Shown here in pieces: positions 1 through 11,600 of a stretch of 64,000 nucleotides of DNA (the stretch's first letter is position 1; every line of letters begins with the position of its first letter). The notes under the pieces are model-generated. The model searched no databases, had not been told where the DNA came from, and worked only from the letters and a program-made list of their open reading frames with translations. The stretch comes from Sphingomonas mollis. GTDB lineage: Bacteria > Pseudomonadota > Alphaproteobacteria > Sphingomonadales > Sphingomonadaceae. A program made the translations under genes and the position numbers. The DNA lies in assembly GCF_016427505.1 (NCBI RefSeq), contig NZ_JAELXS010000004.1, positions 310,001 through 374,000 on the forward strand, written 5' to 3'.

Positions 1-2613
1 CATGCCGAAGTTCTTCAGGAACCCCGGCAGGAAGGTGAACGGCACCTGCGCATTGATCTCGACGCCCTCCAGGGGACCGCCCGGCGTATTGAACGGCTGC
101 GACACGGTGAACAGCTCGGTCGGCAGCGTGTTGGAATTCTCCAGCAGCGCGTCGGGCAGGCCCAGCTGGTTGAACGGAATCTGGCTGTTGACGCTCTGGA
201 TGAAGCTCTTGATGTTCTTGCGGAAATACGCCGCCGACAGCAGCGATCCCGGTCGGAAATACCATTCGATCGCCGCGTCGAACGTGTCCGCCCGGATCGG
301 GTCGAGGAACGGGTTGTTGACGTTGCCGACACGCGTGACGGGATTGACGCCGCTGGTGGGCGTCAGCAGCCCCAGTTCCGGCCGCGCCAGCACCTTGGCG
401 GCGGACAGACGCACGATCAGGTTCTGCATGGGTTCGATGACGAAGTTGGTCGATGGCAGCCAGTCGTCATACGCGTTGTTTGCGACGGCGTACTGACCGA
501 CCAGATTGGTCGGCGACGTCACGCCCGCCGGCGGGGCCACCGCGATGATGCCGGACGCGCGCATGTCCGTCTTGATGTAGCGGACGCCGACATCGCCGCG
601 GATGCCGACGCCGAACCGGTCGCCCAGATCGAACGTGCCCATCACATAGGCGCTCTTGATCTCTTCCTTCACCCGCGAGCGACCGCCGCCGCACTCGATC
701 CCGCAGTAACGGACCGAGTTGAACCCGAACGTGTCCGCCCATTTGTCAGGATCGATCGCCGCCCAGCTGTTCGGCGCGCCCGATCCCCAGAGATCGCCGA
801 CCCCGGTGATCTGCCGCGTGATGCTGGCGAGCGTCGTGCCGGCGGGCAACGCACGGACCACCGTGTCGGCGCTGTAGGGTCGCAGGAACGTGCTGAGGAA
901 ATCGCTCTCGCGATATTGGCCGCCGGCCTTGATCGTCAGGTCCTCGCCGACCTTCCACCCGACATTGACCTCGCCGGTCATGTTCTTGGTATCGTTGCGC
1001 GACGGCTTGCCCTGAAAGCTGAAGCCGCCAAGAACCGTGCCATCGGACAGGCTGGGCGCGTAGCTGAAGGCGTTGGGATCGGACACGTCGAAGCCGAAGC
1101 CGATCGCCGGGGTCGATCCGTTGCGGTTGTCGATCGTGAAATTGTCGCTGTCGATCACGTCCATGAACGTCTGCAACCGCTTGCGGCCATCCCAGACGGA
1201 CTGGTTCAGGCCGACCAGGCCGCTGATCTCCAGCGCGTCGGTGAAGCGGTGTTTCCAGTTCAGGTTCGCCTGCTTGAAGCTCGACACGAAATGGTCGACC
1301 AGCCCCTCGGATCGCACATCGACGCCGTCGAACGTGCCGTTCACCAGCGAACCCTTGTCGTCGAAGGCGATGTCGCGCACCGACGTCATCGGCTGGCCGT
1401 TATTGGCGATCGACCGGGCGAAGGAGACGCCGGCGATGTAGTTGTCGCGCCTGGTCACGTCGAACCGCGAATAGAGCAGGTCGAGCGAGATGTCGGTGTC
1501 GGCATCCGGCCGGAATTGCAGCGTGACGGTGCCGCCGATGCGCTCCTGATCCTGTTCCGAATTCAGGTAACGCGGCAGGCGCGGCAGGAACGCGCCGCTG
1601 CCCGCCGTATTGGGCAGGTCGGCGCGGCGCAGGTTCTGGATCGTGTTGTACGCGGCGGTCGTGCTGGTACGCGGATTGCCGGTGCTGCACAGCGCCGCGG
1701 TCGATCCCTTCGCGCCGATGGCGGGATTGACGGGCGTGTAACCGACCGGCGAACAGAAGCCGCCATTGGTATTGGCCGACAGGATATCGACCGCCGAATA
1801 GCCGACCTCGCGGATGTTGCGCTTCTGATAGGCGACCGATCCCAGAATGCCGAAGCCGCTGTCGCCGAATTTCTTGGACACCAGCAGCGAGGCGCGCGGG
1901 TCGACCTTCTTCGACAGTTCGTTATAGATTCCGCGTCCCGTCGCCGACAGGACGAAGTCCTCGCGGTTGTCCATCGGCTTGGGCGCGGTCAGATCGACGG
2001 TGGCACCCAGCGACCCTTCCTCGACATCGGCGGACGGCGTCTTGCGTACCGACAGCGACGAGAAGATTTCGGTCGGGAACACGTTGAAATCGAAACTGCG
2101 CCCGTTGTTGCCGGCGCCATAGATGTCGGACGATCCGGTCTGCGCCGTACCCTCCATGCCGTTGATGCGGACGCGGGTGAAACCGGCGCCGAGACCACGG
2201 ACCGAGATGTTCCGCCCTTCGCCACCGTCACCGCGTGCCAGCGCCACGCCGGGAATGCGCTGCATCGATTCAGCGAGGTTCGAATCCGGGAATTTGCCGA
2301 TGTCTTCGGCCACGATGCTGTCGATCGCCGCGGTCTCCAGTCGCTTCTGGTTCAGGGCGCTCGCCAGCGAGGCACGGAAGCCGGTGACGATGATGTCGTC
2401 GCCCTCGACCGATTCCGGCACGCCGGTGTCGTTGCTGGACGATGTCGTCTGACCGACGGGTACGGGAGCGTTGGCCTGTTCGACGGCGCCGGCCGGCGGG
2501 GCGGGCGGTGTCGTCGCGGTCTGGGCGATGGCCGGCGCGGTCATCATCCCCAGCGCCAATACGGCCCCCGATGCGCCACGACGCCAAACCGAAAGAGCAA
2601 CAGCCTTCGACAT
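1..2613 (-). CDS. TonB-dependent receptor, C-terminus cut by window edge
   Basis: Outer-membrane active transporter that takes up a substrate using energy passed on by TonB. Seen: 871 residues from an ATG preceded by a GAGGAGA ribosome site and still open at base 1, so the last part of the barrel is missing. A signal peptide ends near residue 30 (AIA|Q), followed by a Pro/Ala-rich spacer, a TonB box (DDIIVTGF, 72-79) and a plug domain with the blocks KFPDSNLAESMQRIPGV and ISVRGLG. These plug blocks are typical of the large receptor family expanded in Caulobacter, Xanthomonas and sphingomonads. The substrate cannot be read from sequence. It lies 230 bp from the aromatic degradation operon on the same strand, which allows but does not prove a role in uptake of related compounds. 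Confidence 0.93.
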   Translation of the reverse strand, partial: MSKAVALSVWRRGASGAVLALGMMTAPAIAQTATTPPAPPAGAVEQANAPVPVGQTTSSSNDTGVPESVEGDDIIVTGFRASLASALNQKRLETAAIDSIVAEDIGKFPDSNLAESMQRIPGVALARGDGGEGRNISVRGLGAGFTRVRINGMEGTAQTGSSDIYGAGNNGRSFDFNVFPTEIFSSLSVRKTPSADVEEGSLGATVDLTAPKPMDNREDFVLSATGRGIYNELSKKVDPRASLLVSKKFGDSGFGILGSVAYQKRNIREVGYSAVDILSANTNGGFCSPVGYTPVNPAIGAKGSTAALCSTGNPRTSTTAAYNTIQNLRRADLPNTAGSGAFLPRLPRYLNSEQDQERIGGTVTLQFRPDADTDISLDLLYSRFDVTRRDNYIAGVSFARSIANNGQPMTSVRDIAFDDKGSLVNGTFDGVDVRSEGLVDHFVSSFKQANLNWKHRFTDALEISGLVGLNQSVWDGRKRLQTFMDVIDSDNFTIDNRNGSTPAIGFGFDVSDPNAFSYAPSLSDGTVLGGFSFQGKPSRNDTKNMTGEVNVGWKVGEDLTIKAGGQYRESDFLSTFLRPYSADTVVRALPAGTTLASITRQITGVGDLWGSGAPNSWAAIDPDKWADTFGFNSVRYCGIECGGGRSRVKEEIKSAYVMGTFDLGDRFGVGIRGDVGVRYIKTDMRASGIIAVAPPAGVTSPTNLVGQYAVANNAYDDWLPSTNFVIEPMQNLIVRLSAAKVLARPELGLLTPTSGVNPVTRVGNVNNPFLDPIRADTFDAAIEWYFRPGSLLSAAYFRKNIKSFIQSVNSQIPFNQLGLPDALLENSNTLPTELFTVSQPFNTPGGPLEGVEINAQVPFTFLPGFLKNFGM

Positions 2614-2660
2614 CTCAATCTCCTCGCCTGTCTCGTCCCGCTCTTTACGAGCAGCAACGT

Positions 2661-2685
2661 CCACAATGTGGAATTATCTTCCACA
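2661..2685. promoter_or_regulatory. Palindromic operator candidate upstream of the receptor gene
   Basis: Two overlapping symmetric sites lie about 50-70 bp before the receptor start. CCACA-A-TGTGG (2661-2671) is a perfect odd palindrome. TGTGGAA-N5-TTCCACA (2667-2685) is a perfect 7+7 inverted repeat that shares its left arm. The AT-rich spacer reads GATAAT on the minus strand and could be a -10 element, which would place a bound protein over the promoter. No cognate regulator is identifiable here. Confidence 0.5.
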
Positions 2686-2845
2686 AAGTACCAAGAGGAG
2701 GGTGATTCGGCTACAGTAAAACGACATACGTCATGCCCGATCACGCACGGACCGCGCTATTTTGGGACATATAAGGAAAAGATGTTGCTCAGCCGGCTGA
2801 TTTAACGACGAATTATCCGGCGATGGCGCAATATTCGCTAAACCG

Positions 2846-4048
2846 TCACACTCGCTCGATGAGCAGTGCGATGCCCTGCCCCACGCCGATGCACATGAAG
2901 GCCATCGCATAGCGCCCGCCGGTCCGCTGCAACTCCTCGACCGCGCTCATCGTGATCCGCGCGCCCGACATGCCGAGCGGATGGCCGAGCGCGATGGCGC
3001 CGCCGTTGCGGTTGACGCGATCGTCGGCGGGATCGACGCCCAGATCGCGCAGCGTGGCGATCGCCTGGCTGGCGAACGCCTCGTTCAGTTCGATCACATC
3101 CAGGTCCGCCATCGCCAGTCCCGTCCGCGCCAGCAGCTTGCGCGCCGCCGCGACCGGGCCGATGCCCATCACGCGCGGCGCGACACCCGCCGCCGCCATG
3201 CCGATCACCCGCGCGCGGGGCGTCAGGCCATGGCGGGTCGCGGCCGCCGCCGATGCGACCAACATCGCCGCCGCGCCATCATTTAATCCCGACGCATTGC
3301 CCGCCGTCACCGTGCCGTCCGCCCGCACGACGGGCTTCAGTCGCGCCAGTGCCGCCGGATCGGTCGCACGCGGATGCTCGTCGGTGGCGAAGAGGATCGG
3401 CTCGCCTTTACGCTGCGGCACCGACACCGGCACGATCTCTGCCGCCAGCCGACCGCTGGCCTGCGCCGCCGCCGTCTTGCGCTGGCTGGCAAGCGCAAAG
3501 GCATCCTGATCCTCGCGGCTTACCCGCCATTCCGCCGCGACGTTCTCGGCGGTTTCCGGCATCGAATCGACGCCGTACGCGGCCCGCATCGCCGGGTTGA
3601 CGAAACGCCAGCCCAGTGTCGTGTCCTCCAGCGCCTGCGCCCGGTCGAACGCGCCCTGCGCCTTGCCCAGCACATAGGGCGCCCGCGTCATGCTCTCGAC
3701 CCCGCCGGCAATCATCAGGTCGGCATCGCCGCACCGGATCGCCCGCGCCGCCGAACCGACCGCATCCAGCCCGGAACCGCACAACCGGTTCAGCGTCGCG
3801 CCCGCGACCTTGTCCGGCAGGCCCGCCAGCAACGCCGCCATCCGCGCGACGTTGCGATTGTCCTCGCCCGCCTGATTGGCGCAACCGAGGATGACGTCGT
3901 CCACCGCCTGCCAGTCGACCCGTGGATTGCGCTCCATCAGCGCGTGGATCGGCAACGCGGCGAGATCGTCCGCGCGGATCGTCGCCAGCGATCCACCCAG
4001 CCGTCCGATCGGGGTACGGATCGCATCGCAGATGAAGGCGTCGGTCAT
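2846..4048 (-). CDS. pcaF: 3-oxoadipyl-CoA thiolase (beta-ketoadipyl-CoA thiolase)
   Basis: Last step of the beta-ketoadipate pathway: cleaves 3-oxoadipyl-CoA with CoA to succinyl-CoA and acetyl-CoA in the cytoplasm. 400 residues, the usual length. Thiolase landmarks are all present: nucleophile Cys90 in LCGSG, catalytic His356 in GHPLG and Cys386 in CIGVGQG near the C-terminus. The start [15 protein letters not shown] is chosen because it gives the family N-terminus and an ATGA overlap with the stop of the upstream gene. A general acetyl-CoA acetyltransferase would look similar, but its place as the last gene of a complete pca operon supports PcaF. Confidence 0.93.
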   Translation of the reverse strand: MTDAFICDAIRTPIGRLGGSLATIRADDLAALPIHALMERNPRVDWQAVDDVILGCANQAGEDNRNVARMAALLAGLPDKVAGATLNRLCGSGLDAVGSAARAIRCGDADLMIAGGVESMTRAPYVLGKAQGAFDRAQALEDTTLGWRFVNPAMRAAYGVDSMPETAENVAAEWRVSREDQDAFALASQRKTAAAQASGRLAAEIVPVSVPQRKGEPILFATDEHPRATDPAALARLKPVVRADGTVTAGNASGLNDGAAAMLVASAAAATRHGLTPRARVIGMAAAGVAPRVMGIGPVAAARKLLARTGLAMADLDVIELNEAFASQAIATLRDLGVDPADDRVNRNGGAIALGHPLGMSGARITMSAVEELQRTGGRYAMAFMCIGVGQGIALLIERV

Positions 4049-5226
4049 TCCGGTATCCCATCCAGTTCCGCGATGATGCGGCCAGCCTCGGCAAAGGCGG
4101 TGTTGGCGGCCGGCACGCCGGCATAGATCGCGGTCTGCATCAGCACCTCCTTCAACTCGTCGCGCGTGAAGCCGTCGCGCGCCAGCCCGGTCCTGACATG
4201 CAGGACGAACTCCTCCCAACGGCCCAGACTGGCGGTGATCGCCACCACCAGCAAACGGCGGGTCCGATCGTCCAGCCCCGCCCGGCCCCAGATCTCGTGC
4301 CACGCGATGCGCGTTATCATCGACTGGAAATCGGCATTGAACGGCGTGCGGTTCGCCAGACTGCGATCGACCCATTCGTCGCCCAGCACCCGGCGGCGGT
4401 TGGCCAGTCCCGCCGCGAACAACGTCACGGCCGCGTCTCCTGCCGGATCGTCGGCCAGAAATCGTCGCAGCGTCGATGCCAGCGCGGCCGGCGTCTCGAT
4501 CGGCGCCAGATGCGCGGTATCGAGATGGACGACGGTCGCCCCCGATATCGCCGCCGCGATCCGGTCGCCATGGCCGACGAACGGCGTCGAGGTATCGCGG
4601 TCGCCCGCCACCAACAGCACCGGCAGCGTCAGCGACGGCAGCCGGTCGATCACCGCCATGTCACGGATCGCCGCGCCTGCGCCGGCATAGCCATCCGCCG
4701 GCGTCGCCACCAATCCCCGACGCAACCCATCGGCGACGTCGCCATGCGTTCGCGCGAACCGCGGCGACAGGAACCGGCCCATCGCCACATCGGCGATCGC
4801 CGCCACGCCGCCCGCGCGGACCGTGGCGATCCGGTCCGCCCATGCCGCCCGGTCCATCGCCGCCGACGTGCAGATCAGCGCCAGCACCGTCACCCTGTCC
4901 GGCGCGTCAAGCGCGAGTTGCATCGCGATCATCCCGCCAAGCGACACCCCCGCCACCGCCGCCTGTGCGACCCCCGCCGCGTCCATCACCGCGACGACAT
5001 CCGCGGCCAGCATCGACAGCGTATAGTCACCCGCCGTCACATCGGACGCACCGTGGCCGCGCGTATCGATCCGCAAGACCCGGAACGCCGGCAGCAGGGA
5101 CGGGACGGTCGTATCCCACAACCCCATGTCGGTGCCGATCGAGTTGAGCAGCACCAGCACCGGCCGCGCCGCCGCGCCGTCCATCTTCCAGTATATCCGT
5201 ACGCCATCGCGCATCGCGAAGGGCAT
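4045..5226 (-). CDS. pcaDC: Fused 3-oxoadipate enol-lactonase / 4-carboxymuconolactone decarboxylase
   Basis: Bifunctional enzyme for two consecutive steps: decarboxylation of 4-carboxymuconolactone and hydrolysis of the resulting enol-lactone to 3-oxoadipate. Residues 1 to about 255 form an alpha/beta hydrolase with nucleophile Ser95 in GVSLGG, a late acid in GDRDTSTP and a His in DTAHLAP. Residues from about 265 to 393 match 4-carboxymuconolactone decarboxylase (GDEWVDR..., [37 protein letters not shown]). Such fusions are known (PcaL of Rhodococcus and Streptomyces). It overlaps the next gene by ATGA and the previous one by a shared TGATG, so translation is coupled. Confidence 0.93.
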   Translation of the reverse strand: MPFAMRDGVRIYWKMDGAAARPVLVLLNSIGTDMGLWDTTVPSLLPAFRVLRIDTRGHGASDVTAGDYTLSMLAADVVAVMDAAGVAQAAVAGVSLGGMIAMQLALDAPDRVTVLALICTSAAMDRAAWADRIATVRAGGVAAIADVAMGRFLSPRFARTHGDVADGLRRGLVATPADGYAGAGAAIRDMAVIDRLPSLTLPVLLVAGDRDTSTPFVGHGDRIAAAISGATVVHLDTAHLAPIETPAALASTLRRFLADDPAGDAAVTLFAAGLANRRRVLGDEWVDRSLANRTPFNADFQSMITRIAWHEIWGRAGLDDRTRRLLVVAITASLGRWEEFVLHVRTGLARDGFTRDELKEVLMQTAIYAGVPAANTAFAEAGRIIAELDGIPE

Positions 5227-6359
5227 CAGCCATCCTCCTTCAGCAGCGCCGCGACCAGCGCCACGCTCTCGCCGATATCGTCACCGATGCCGGCGCTCGC
5301 CAGATTGCGCGCGATCGCCGCTTCGTCGATCTCCAGCCCTTCGGCCACCACCGCCATCGCCGCCAGCGCGCCCGACGCGATCAGCGCCAGATCGGCGAGC
5401 ATCGGCCCCTCCGCCTGCCAGCCGCCCAGGCCACGCTCCTCCTCGCCGGCCATCGCGGCGAGTACGCCCGCAACAAGCCCCGACGCCCGCGTCGCGGCGG
5501 CGAGCGTCACCTGACAGCCTGTCGGATTGCGCTTGTGCGCCATCGCCGACGATCCGCCGCGCCCGGCGATCACCGGTTCGCGCACCTCGCCGATCGCGTT
5601 CTGCGCCAGCAGCGATATGTCGCGTGCCATCTTCGCCGTCGCGCCGATCAGGATGCCGACCGCGCTGGCGACCATGGCGGTCGCGGTGCGACGCGCGTGC
5701 CACGGCGGTCCGGCCGCGATCCCGAGTGTCGCCGCCATCCGGCCGGCCACCGCTTCGCCCCGCCCCGCCATGCCGCACCGCGTACCGGCCGCGCCGCCCA
5801 GTTGCAGCGTCAGGCCGGCCGCCGCCGCCTCTACCTGCGCCGCCGCCGCCGCGATCCCCGCCCGCCACTGGGCGATGCGCAGGCCGAAGCCGATCGGCAA
5901 CGCGTCCTGCAATAATGTCCGCCCTACCGCCGGGCGATCCGCATGGGCCACGGCGTGAACCTTCAGCGCGCGCGTGATCCGCGCGGCATCGGCGATCAGC
6001 AATGCCGCCGCATCGCGCAGTTGCAGGACCAGCACCGTGTCCGCCACATCCTGACTGGTCGCGCCCCCATGCACCTGCCCGCCATCGTCACCCATCGCCG
6101 CGCGCAGGTGACGAACCAGCGGGATCGCCATCGTGCCCGCCAGCGCCACCTCCTCGGCCAGCATCACCGGATCGATCGTCAGCGCCCTTGCCACGGCCGC
6201 GATCCGCGTGGCGACATCGGCCGCGATCAGACCCTCCGCCCCCTGCGCCTCCGCCAGCGCCGCCTCGAACGCCAGCGCATGGCGGATGGTCGCCGCGTCG
6301 CTCCACACCTCCAGCATCGCCGGCGTCGCGGCCGGGCGTTGGCGCAGCCAGTCGCTCAC
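5226..6359 (-). CDS. pcaB: 3-carboxy-cis,cis-muconate cycloisomerase
   Basis: Converts 3-carboxy-cis,cis-muconate, the ring-cleavage product, to 4-carboxymuconolactone. Belongs to the fumarase/aspartase superfamily. The signature loop appears as GSSAMAHKRNP, and GGATSQDVADT carries the second conserved block. I chose the GTG at 6359, which overlaps the pcaG stop as GTGA and gives 377 residues, matching coupling elsewhere in the operon; an ATG at 6410 is possible but would sit 55 bp inside pcaG. Bacterial PcaB proteins are often longer (up to about 450 residues), so the C-terminal domain here is compact. Confidence 0.9.
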   Translation of the reverse strand: MSDWLRQRPAATPAMLEVWSDAATIRHALAFEAALAEAQGAEGLIAADVATRIAAVARALTIDPVMLAEEVALAGTMAIPLVRHLRAAMGDDGGQVHGGATSQDVADTVLVLQLRDAAALLIADAARITRALKVHAVAHADRPAVGRTLLQDALPIGFGLRIAQWRAGIAAAAAQVEAAAAGLTLQLGGAAGTRCGMAGRGEAVAGRMAATLGIAAGPPWHARRTATAMVASAVGILIGATAKMARDISLLAQNAIGEVREPVIAGRGGSSAMAHKRNPTGCQVTLAAATRASGLVAGVLAAMAGEEERGLGGWQAEGPMLADLALIASGALAAMAVVAEGLEIDEAAIARNLASAGIGDDIGESVALVAALLKEDG

Positions 6360-7048
6360 AGGTCGAAAAACACCGTCTCGCCCGGTCCCTGCAACACGAT
6401 GTCCAGCCACCAGCCGCCGACCCGCGCCTCCGCGATCAGCGTTCCCCGCCGTGCCACCGGCACCGCCGCCAGCACCGGATCGGTATCGTTGCCCTCACCA
6501 TCCGCGAAGTACAGCCGCGTCGCCAGCCGCTTGATGAGGCCCCGCCCGAACACCGACAGCGCCAGATGCGGCGCCTGCCACGCGCCGTCCGGCCCCGGCA
6601 CCCGGCCCGGCCGGATCGTGCGGAACCGCCAGACCCCGCCATTGTCGGTCGACGCCCGACCGAAACCGACGAAGTGCGGATCGACCGGCACCGCCTCGCG
6701 GCGATCGTCGGCGCTGCGATAACGGCCCGCGGCATTCGCCTGCCACAGTTCGATCATCGCATCGGGCACCGGATCGCCATTGCCGTCGATCACCCGGCCC
6801 GCCACCTCGATCACCTTGCCCAGCGGCGTGCCGGTCGGTGCCGACAGGTTGAGGACATAATGCTCCTCGCCGAACAGTTCCGCCCGCGCACCCATGTCGG
6901 ACCGGCCGACCAGATCCGCGCCGCCCTTCCACGGCAGGCCATAATGAAAGAACGGCCCGACCGTCTGTGACGGCGTCTGTCCGAATATATCGGAATGCTG
7001 GTTGTCGAGGCGTTCGGCGGGGATACGATCGGCGACGTCAATGGTCAT
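6356..7048 (-). CDS. pcaG: Protocatechuate 3,4-dioxygenase, alpha subunit
   Basis: Structural subunit of the iron(III) dioxygenase that opens the protocatechuate ring by intradiol cleavage. 230 residues. SQTVGPFFHYGL at the N-terminus and [12 protein letters not shown] are family blocks. The region matching the iron-binding segment of the beta subunit reads GRVPGPDGAWQAPHLALS and lacks the Y...HIH ligand set, as expected for alpha. Of two ATGs (7054 and 7048) the second lies 6 nt after an AGGAGG and is preferred. The start is inside the 3' end of pcaH, so alpha and beta are made together. Confidence 0.92.
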   Translation of the reverse strand: MTIDVADRIPAERLDNQHSDIFGQTPSQTVGPFFHYGLPWKGGADLVGRSDMGARAELFGEEHYVLNLSAPTGTPLGKVIEVAGRVIDGNGDPVPDAMIELWQANAAGRYRSADDRREAVPVDPHFVGFGRASTDNGGVWRFRTIRPGRVPGPDGAWQAPHLALSVFGRGLIKRLATRLYFADGEGNDTDPVLAAVPVARRGTLIAEARVGGWWLDIVLQGPGETVFFDL

Positions 7049-7754
7049 GCGCATCCTCCTCGAACGGCGTCTGCTCGCGCCCCTTCAGCACCACGTCGAA
7101 GCGATAGCCGAGCGCCCGGTTCGGCTCTGTGACGCTCATGTCGAACCGGCTGACCAGCCGCTGGCGATACGGCATCGGCACCGCATTGGCGATCGGGTCG
7201 ATCTCGATCAGCGGGTCGTCGGGGAAATAGAGTTGCGTCACCAGCCGCGTCGCAAAGGCGGGGCCGAGCAGCGACAGATGGATATGCGCCGGCCGCCACG
7301 CATTGCGATGATTGCCCCAGGGATAGGCGCCCGGCCGCACCGTGACGAAGCGATACCGCCCCTCGCCATCGGTGACGACCCGTCCCGCGCCGGTGAAGTT
7401 CGGGTCGAGCGGCGCGTCCCATTGATCCTTTACATGCACGTACCGCCCGGCGGCATTCGCCTGCCATATCTCCATCACCGTATCGGGCACCGGCAGCCCC
7501 CGTTCGTCGAGGACGCGGCCGGTGACGATGATCCGCTGGCCGAGCGGCGGCGCCCGGTGCTGCGTCGTCAGGTCCGCCATCGCCGGCCCCATCAACCGGT
7601 CCCAGCATCCCGTGGGCCCCGTCGTCTCCGTCAGGGTCGCCGGGATGCGTACCAGCGGCTCGCGCGGGGATCGCGGCACCGTCGATCGATAATCGGCGAC
7701 CAGCGATGGCGGCGCGCCCGCATCCTCGCGCGCATAGGGTATGACCGCGCTCAT
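7038..7754 (-). CDS. pcaH: Protocatechuate 3,4-dioxygenase, beta subunit
   Basis: Catalytic subunit of the protocatechuate dioxygenase; gives 3-carboxy-cis,cis-muconate. 238 residues. All four iron(III) ligands of the family can be placed: Tyr105 (AAGRY), Tyr144 (PGAYPWGN), His157 and His159 (RPAHIH). The start ATG at 7754 overlaps the pcaJ stop (ATGA); its last bases supply the ribosome site and start region of pcaG. The order H then G is the usual one. Confidence 0.95.
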   Translation of the reverse strand: MSAVIPYAREDAGAPPSLVADYRSTVPRSPREPLVRIPATLTETTGPTGCWDRLMGPAMADLTTQHRAPPLGQRIIVTGRVLDERGLPVPDTVMEIWQANAAGRYVHVKDQWDAPLDPNFTGAGRVVTDGEGRYRFVTVRPGAYPWGNHRNAWRPAHIHLSLLGPAFATRLVTQLYFPDDPLIEIDPIANAVPMPYRQRLVSRFDMSVTEPNRALGYRFDVVLKGREQTPFEEDAHDH

Positions 7755-8392
7755 GCCGCCATCTCCGCCAGCGGCGCGCCGGTCTTCGCCCGCAATTCGT
7801 CCAGCGTGACGCCCGGCGCCAGCTCCACGACGCGCAGGCCGGGCCTGTCGCACGCGATCACCGCCAGATCGGTGACGATCAGGTCGACGCATCCCTTGCC
7901 CGTCAGCGGCAGCGTGCATTCGGGCAGTATCTTGGGTTCGCCATGCTTGCTGACATGGTCCATCACGACGACGACCCGCTTCACGCCCGCGACCAGATCC
8001 ATCGCGCCGCCCATGCCCTTCACCATCTTACCGGGGATGGTCCAGTTGGCGATGTCGCCCGCCGCCGACACCTCCATCGCGCCCAGGATCGTCAGGTCGA
8101 TATGCCCGCCGCGGATCATCGCGAAGCTGTCCGCGCTCGAGAAGAAGCTGGAAGTCGGCAGCGCTGTGATCGTCTGCTTGCCGGCATTGATGAGGTCCGG
8201 GTCGGCCTCTCCCTCGAAGGGGAACGGCCCCATGCCCAGCATCCCGTTCTCCGACTGCAACGTCACGTCGATGCCGGGGGGAATGTAATTGGCCACCAGC
8301 GTCGGAATGCCGATGCCCAGATTGACGTAGAATCCGTCCCGCAATTCCCGCGCGGCGCGCGCCGCCATCTGTTCGCGCGTCCAGCCCATCAT
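7751..8392 (-). CDS. pcaJ: 3-oxoadipate CoA-transferase, subunit B
   Basis: Beta subunit of the transferase that moves CoA from succinyl-CoA to 3-oxoadipate. 213 residues. The family motif SENG is present with the predicted catalytic Glu48, followed by G-rich segments ([22 protein letters not shown]). A homologous succinyl-CoA:3-ketoacid (acetoacetate) transferase is the main alternative; the operon context favours oxoadipate. Starts at an ATG overlapping the pcaI stop. Confidence 0.93.
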   Translation of the reverse strand: MMGWTREQMAARAARELRDGFYVNLGIGIPTLVANYIPPGIDVTLQSENGMLGMGPFPFEGEADPDLINAGKQTITALPTSSFFSSADSFAMIRGGHIDLTILGAMEVSAAGDIANWTIPGKMVKGMGGAMDLVAGVKRVVVVMDHVSKHGEPKILPECTLPLTGKGCVDLIVTDLAVIACDRPGLRVVELAPGVTLDELRAKTGAPLAEMAA

Positions 8393-9099
8393 GCATTCTC
8401 CCGGCTGCGCACGGTCAGCTTCTCGATCCGCTTCTCGTTAATGGTCGAGAGCACGATGCGGTCGACATAGATGCCCGGCGTATGGATGCAGTCGGGATCG
8501 AAGCTGCCCGCCGGCACGATCTCTTCCACCTCCGCCACCGTCACCTTGCCCGCCGTCGCCATGTTCGGGTTGAAGTTGCGCGCGGTCTTGCGGAACATCA
8601 GGTTGCCGGCCGGATCGGCCCGCCACGCCTTCACGATCGACAGGTCGGCGCGCAGCCACGTCTCGCGGACATACTCCTCGCCATCGAACGTCTCGACCGG
8701 CTTGCCCTCCGCCACGACGGTGCCGACCCCGGTCTTCGTATAGAAGGCCGGAATACCCGCGCCGCCCGCCCGGATGCGTTCGGCCAGCGTCCCCTGCGGC
8801 GTCAGTTCCAGCGCCAGTTCGCCGTTCAGATATTGCTGCTCGAACAGCTTGTTCTCCCCGACGTAGGACGCGATCATCTTGGCGATCTGCCGACTTTCCA
8901 GCAGCATCCACAATCCGAACCCGTCCGCGCCGGCATTGTTGGAAATCACGGTCAGCCCGCCCACCCCGATCGCGCGTATCTCCGGGATCAGGCTTTCGGG
9001 ATTGCCCGACAGGCCGAAGCCGCCCGACATGATCGTCATGCCGTCGAACAACAGGCCGTCCAGCGCGGCGGCGGGGCTGTCATAGACCTTGTTCTTCAT
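8389..9099 (-). CDS. pcaI: 3-oxoadipate CoA-transferase, subunit A
   Basis: Alpha subunit partner of PcaJ. 236 residues; glycine-rich CoA-binding region near the N-terminus ([15 protein letters not shown]) and the conserved block [11 protein letters not shown]. Preceded by GGAGCGGG at good spacing, and 13 nt after the pobA stop. IJ precede HG, so CoA activation, which acts late in the pathway, is encoded before ring cleavage. Confidence 0.93.
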   Translation of the reverse strand: MKNKVYDSPAAALDGLLFDGMTIMSGGFGLSGNPESLIPEIRAIGVGGLTVISNNAGADGFGLWMLLESRQIAKMIASYVGENKLFEQQYLNGELALELTPQGTLAERIRAGGAGIPAFYTKTGVGTVVAEGKPVETFDGEEYVRETWLRADLSIVKAWRADPAGNLMFRKTARNFNPNMATAGKVTVAEVEEIVPAGSFDPDCIHTPGIYVDRIVLSTINEKRIEKLTVRSRENA

Positions 9100-9112
9100 G
9101 CTGCCCGCTCCT

Positions 9113-10790
<1,678 letters not shown>

Positions 10791-10802
10791 CGATCACTCC
10801 TC

Positions 10803-10829
10803 ACCGGCAGTTCTCAGCGACTGTCCGGT
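10803..10829 (-). promoter_or_regulatory. Stem-loop in the leader of the pob/pca operon
   Basis: On the minus strand ACCGG-A-CAGT and ACTGCCGGT form a 9-bp stem with one bulged A and an 8-nt loop. It ends immediately before the GAGGAG ribosome site of the first gene. It could bind a regulator as DNA or modulate ribosome access as RNA; the sequence does not decide which. Confidence 0.4.
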
Positions 10830-10930
10830 GCAGATGTGCCTCCGCTTTGGCATTCGTGTAAAATACTAAGATGCAATGGATCGATAGGATAACACTATGC
10901 CCGTAATCGGTACGGCATGGGCAAACTGCC

Positions 10931-10950
10931 CCGCTCTCAATCCAGAGCGG
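10931..10950 (-). terminator. Possible hairpin terminator after tRNA-Leu
   Basis: Perfect 7-bp stem CCGCTCT / AGAGCGG with a 6-nt loop, about 60 nt beyond the tRNA 3' end. There is no clear U-run on the minus strand (GGCAGTTTGCC follows), so termination is uncertain. Confidence 0.3.
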
Positions 10951-11007
10951 CCGACAGCCATATCGATGTCATATGAGACCGGACGTTCGCCACGTCGATC
11001 GAGATAT

Positions 11008-11091
11008 TGGTGCGGGCGGTCGGACTCGAACCGACAATCCTTGCGGAACCGGATTTTGAGTCCGGCGCGTCTACCATTTCACCACGCCCGC
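11008..11091 (-). tRNA. tRNA-Leu (anticodon CAA)
   Basis: Acceptor stem GCGGGCG / CGCCCGC with discriminator A and an encoded CCA end. The anticodon stem CCGGA/TCCGG encloses loop CT-CAA-AA, reading UUG leucine codons. The T arm contains GGTTCGAGTCC. A long variable arm (GTTCCGCAAGGAT) marks it as a class II tRNA, as expected for leucine. Total 84 nt including CCA. Confidence 0.95.
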
Positions 11092-11205
11092 ACACCGGTC
11101 GGCGCCCCTTGCTGGCCACCGATCAATGAGCGGCAAGCCTATATGCAAGTCGCCCCGAGTTTTCAAATCGGATTTTGGGGGTTCGACCCGCTGGGTCGTG
11201 TCGCC

Positions 11206-11472
11206 CTATTTCGGTGTGCTGGAACCTCGACCGATCCGATACGGCCCAGCCCGCGTGTCGAGTGCGTCACCCTTCCAGCTCAGCCGGACCAGTCCTTCGG
11301 CAACCAGTCTGTCGACCGCCGCGTGGACGATGGGCATCGCATCCCGCCAATCCGTCGCCGTCGTCCCGGCCTCGCTGGCCGTAGCGAGTGCGCGAGCGAC
11401 TTCGCTGGGACAGATCGTCGCCCCCGGCGCACGGGCGGCGAGCAGGGCCAATGTCAGACTTCGAGCATCCAT
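11206..11472 (-). CDS. DUF3253 family protein
   Basis: Small cytoplasmic protein of 88 residues. The order LALLAARAPGATICPSEVARAL, WRDAMPIVHAAVDRLVAEGLV and KGDALD...GPYRIGRG matches the uncharacterised DUF3253 family, which has a winged-helix-like look: helices followed by a short strand pair rich in basic residues. Function unknown. Stands alone between tRNA-Leu and the YifB gene, same strand as both. Confidence 0.8.
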   Translation of the reverse strand: MDARSLTLALLAARAPGATICPSEVARALATASEAGTTATDWRDAMPIVHAAVDRLVAEGLVRLSWKGDALDTRAGPYRIGRGSSTPK

Positions 11473-11600
11473 ATCCCCGGCCTTCTGTTTCCTCGGTCAG
11501 TTCGTCACGTAATCGTTCCCCGCCGCGCGGATCGGAGCGACGAGTGCGGCCGGATTGGCCACCCCCGCCCCTCGCCAGATCGATCGCCCAACCTTCGCCA

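Noticed and set aside
916-2805. A 629-codon open frame on the plus strand
   Set aside because: It lies opposite the TonB-dependent receptor; its translation is Arg/Asp/Val-rich with no family motifs, while the minus strand gives a signal peptide, TonB box and plug domain. High GC produces long antisense frames.
4198-5514. A 438-codon plus-strand frame opposite pcaDC and pcaB
   Set aside because: Arg/His-rich low-information translation, antisense to clear enzymes with catalytic motifs.
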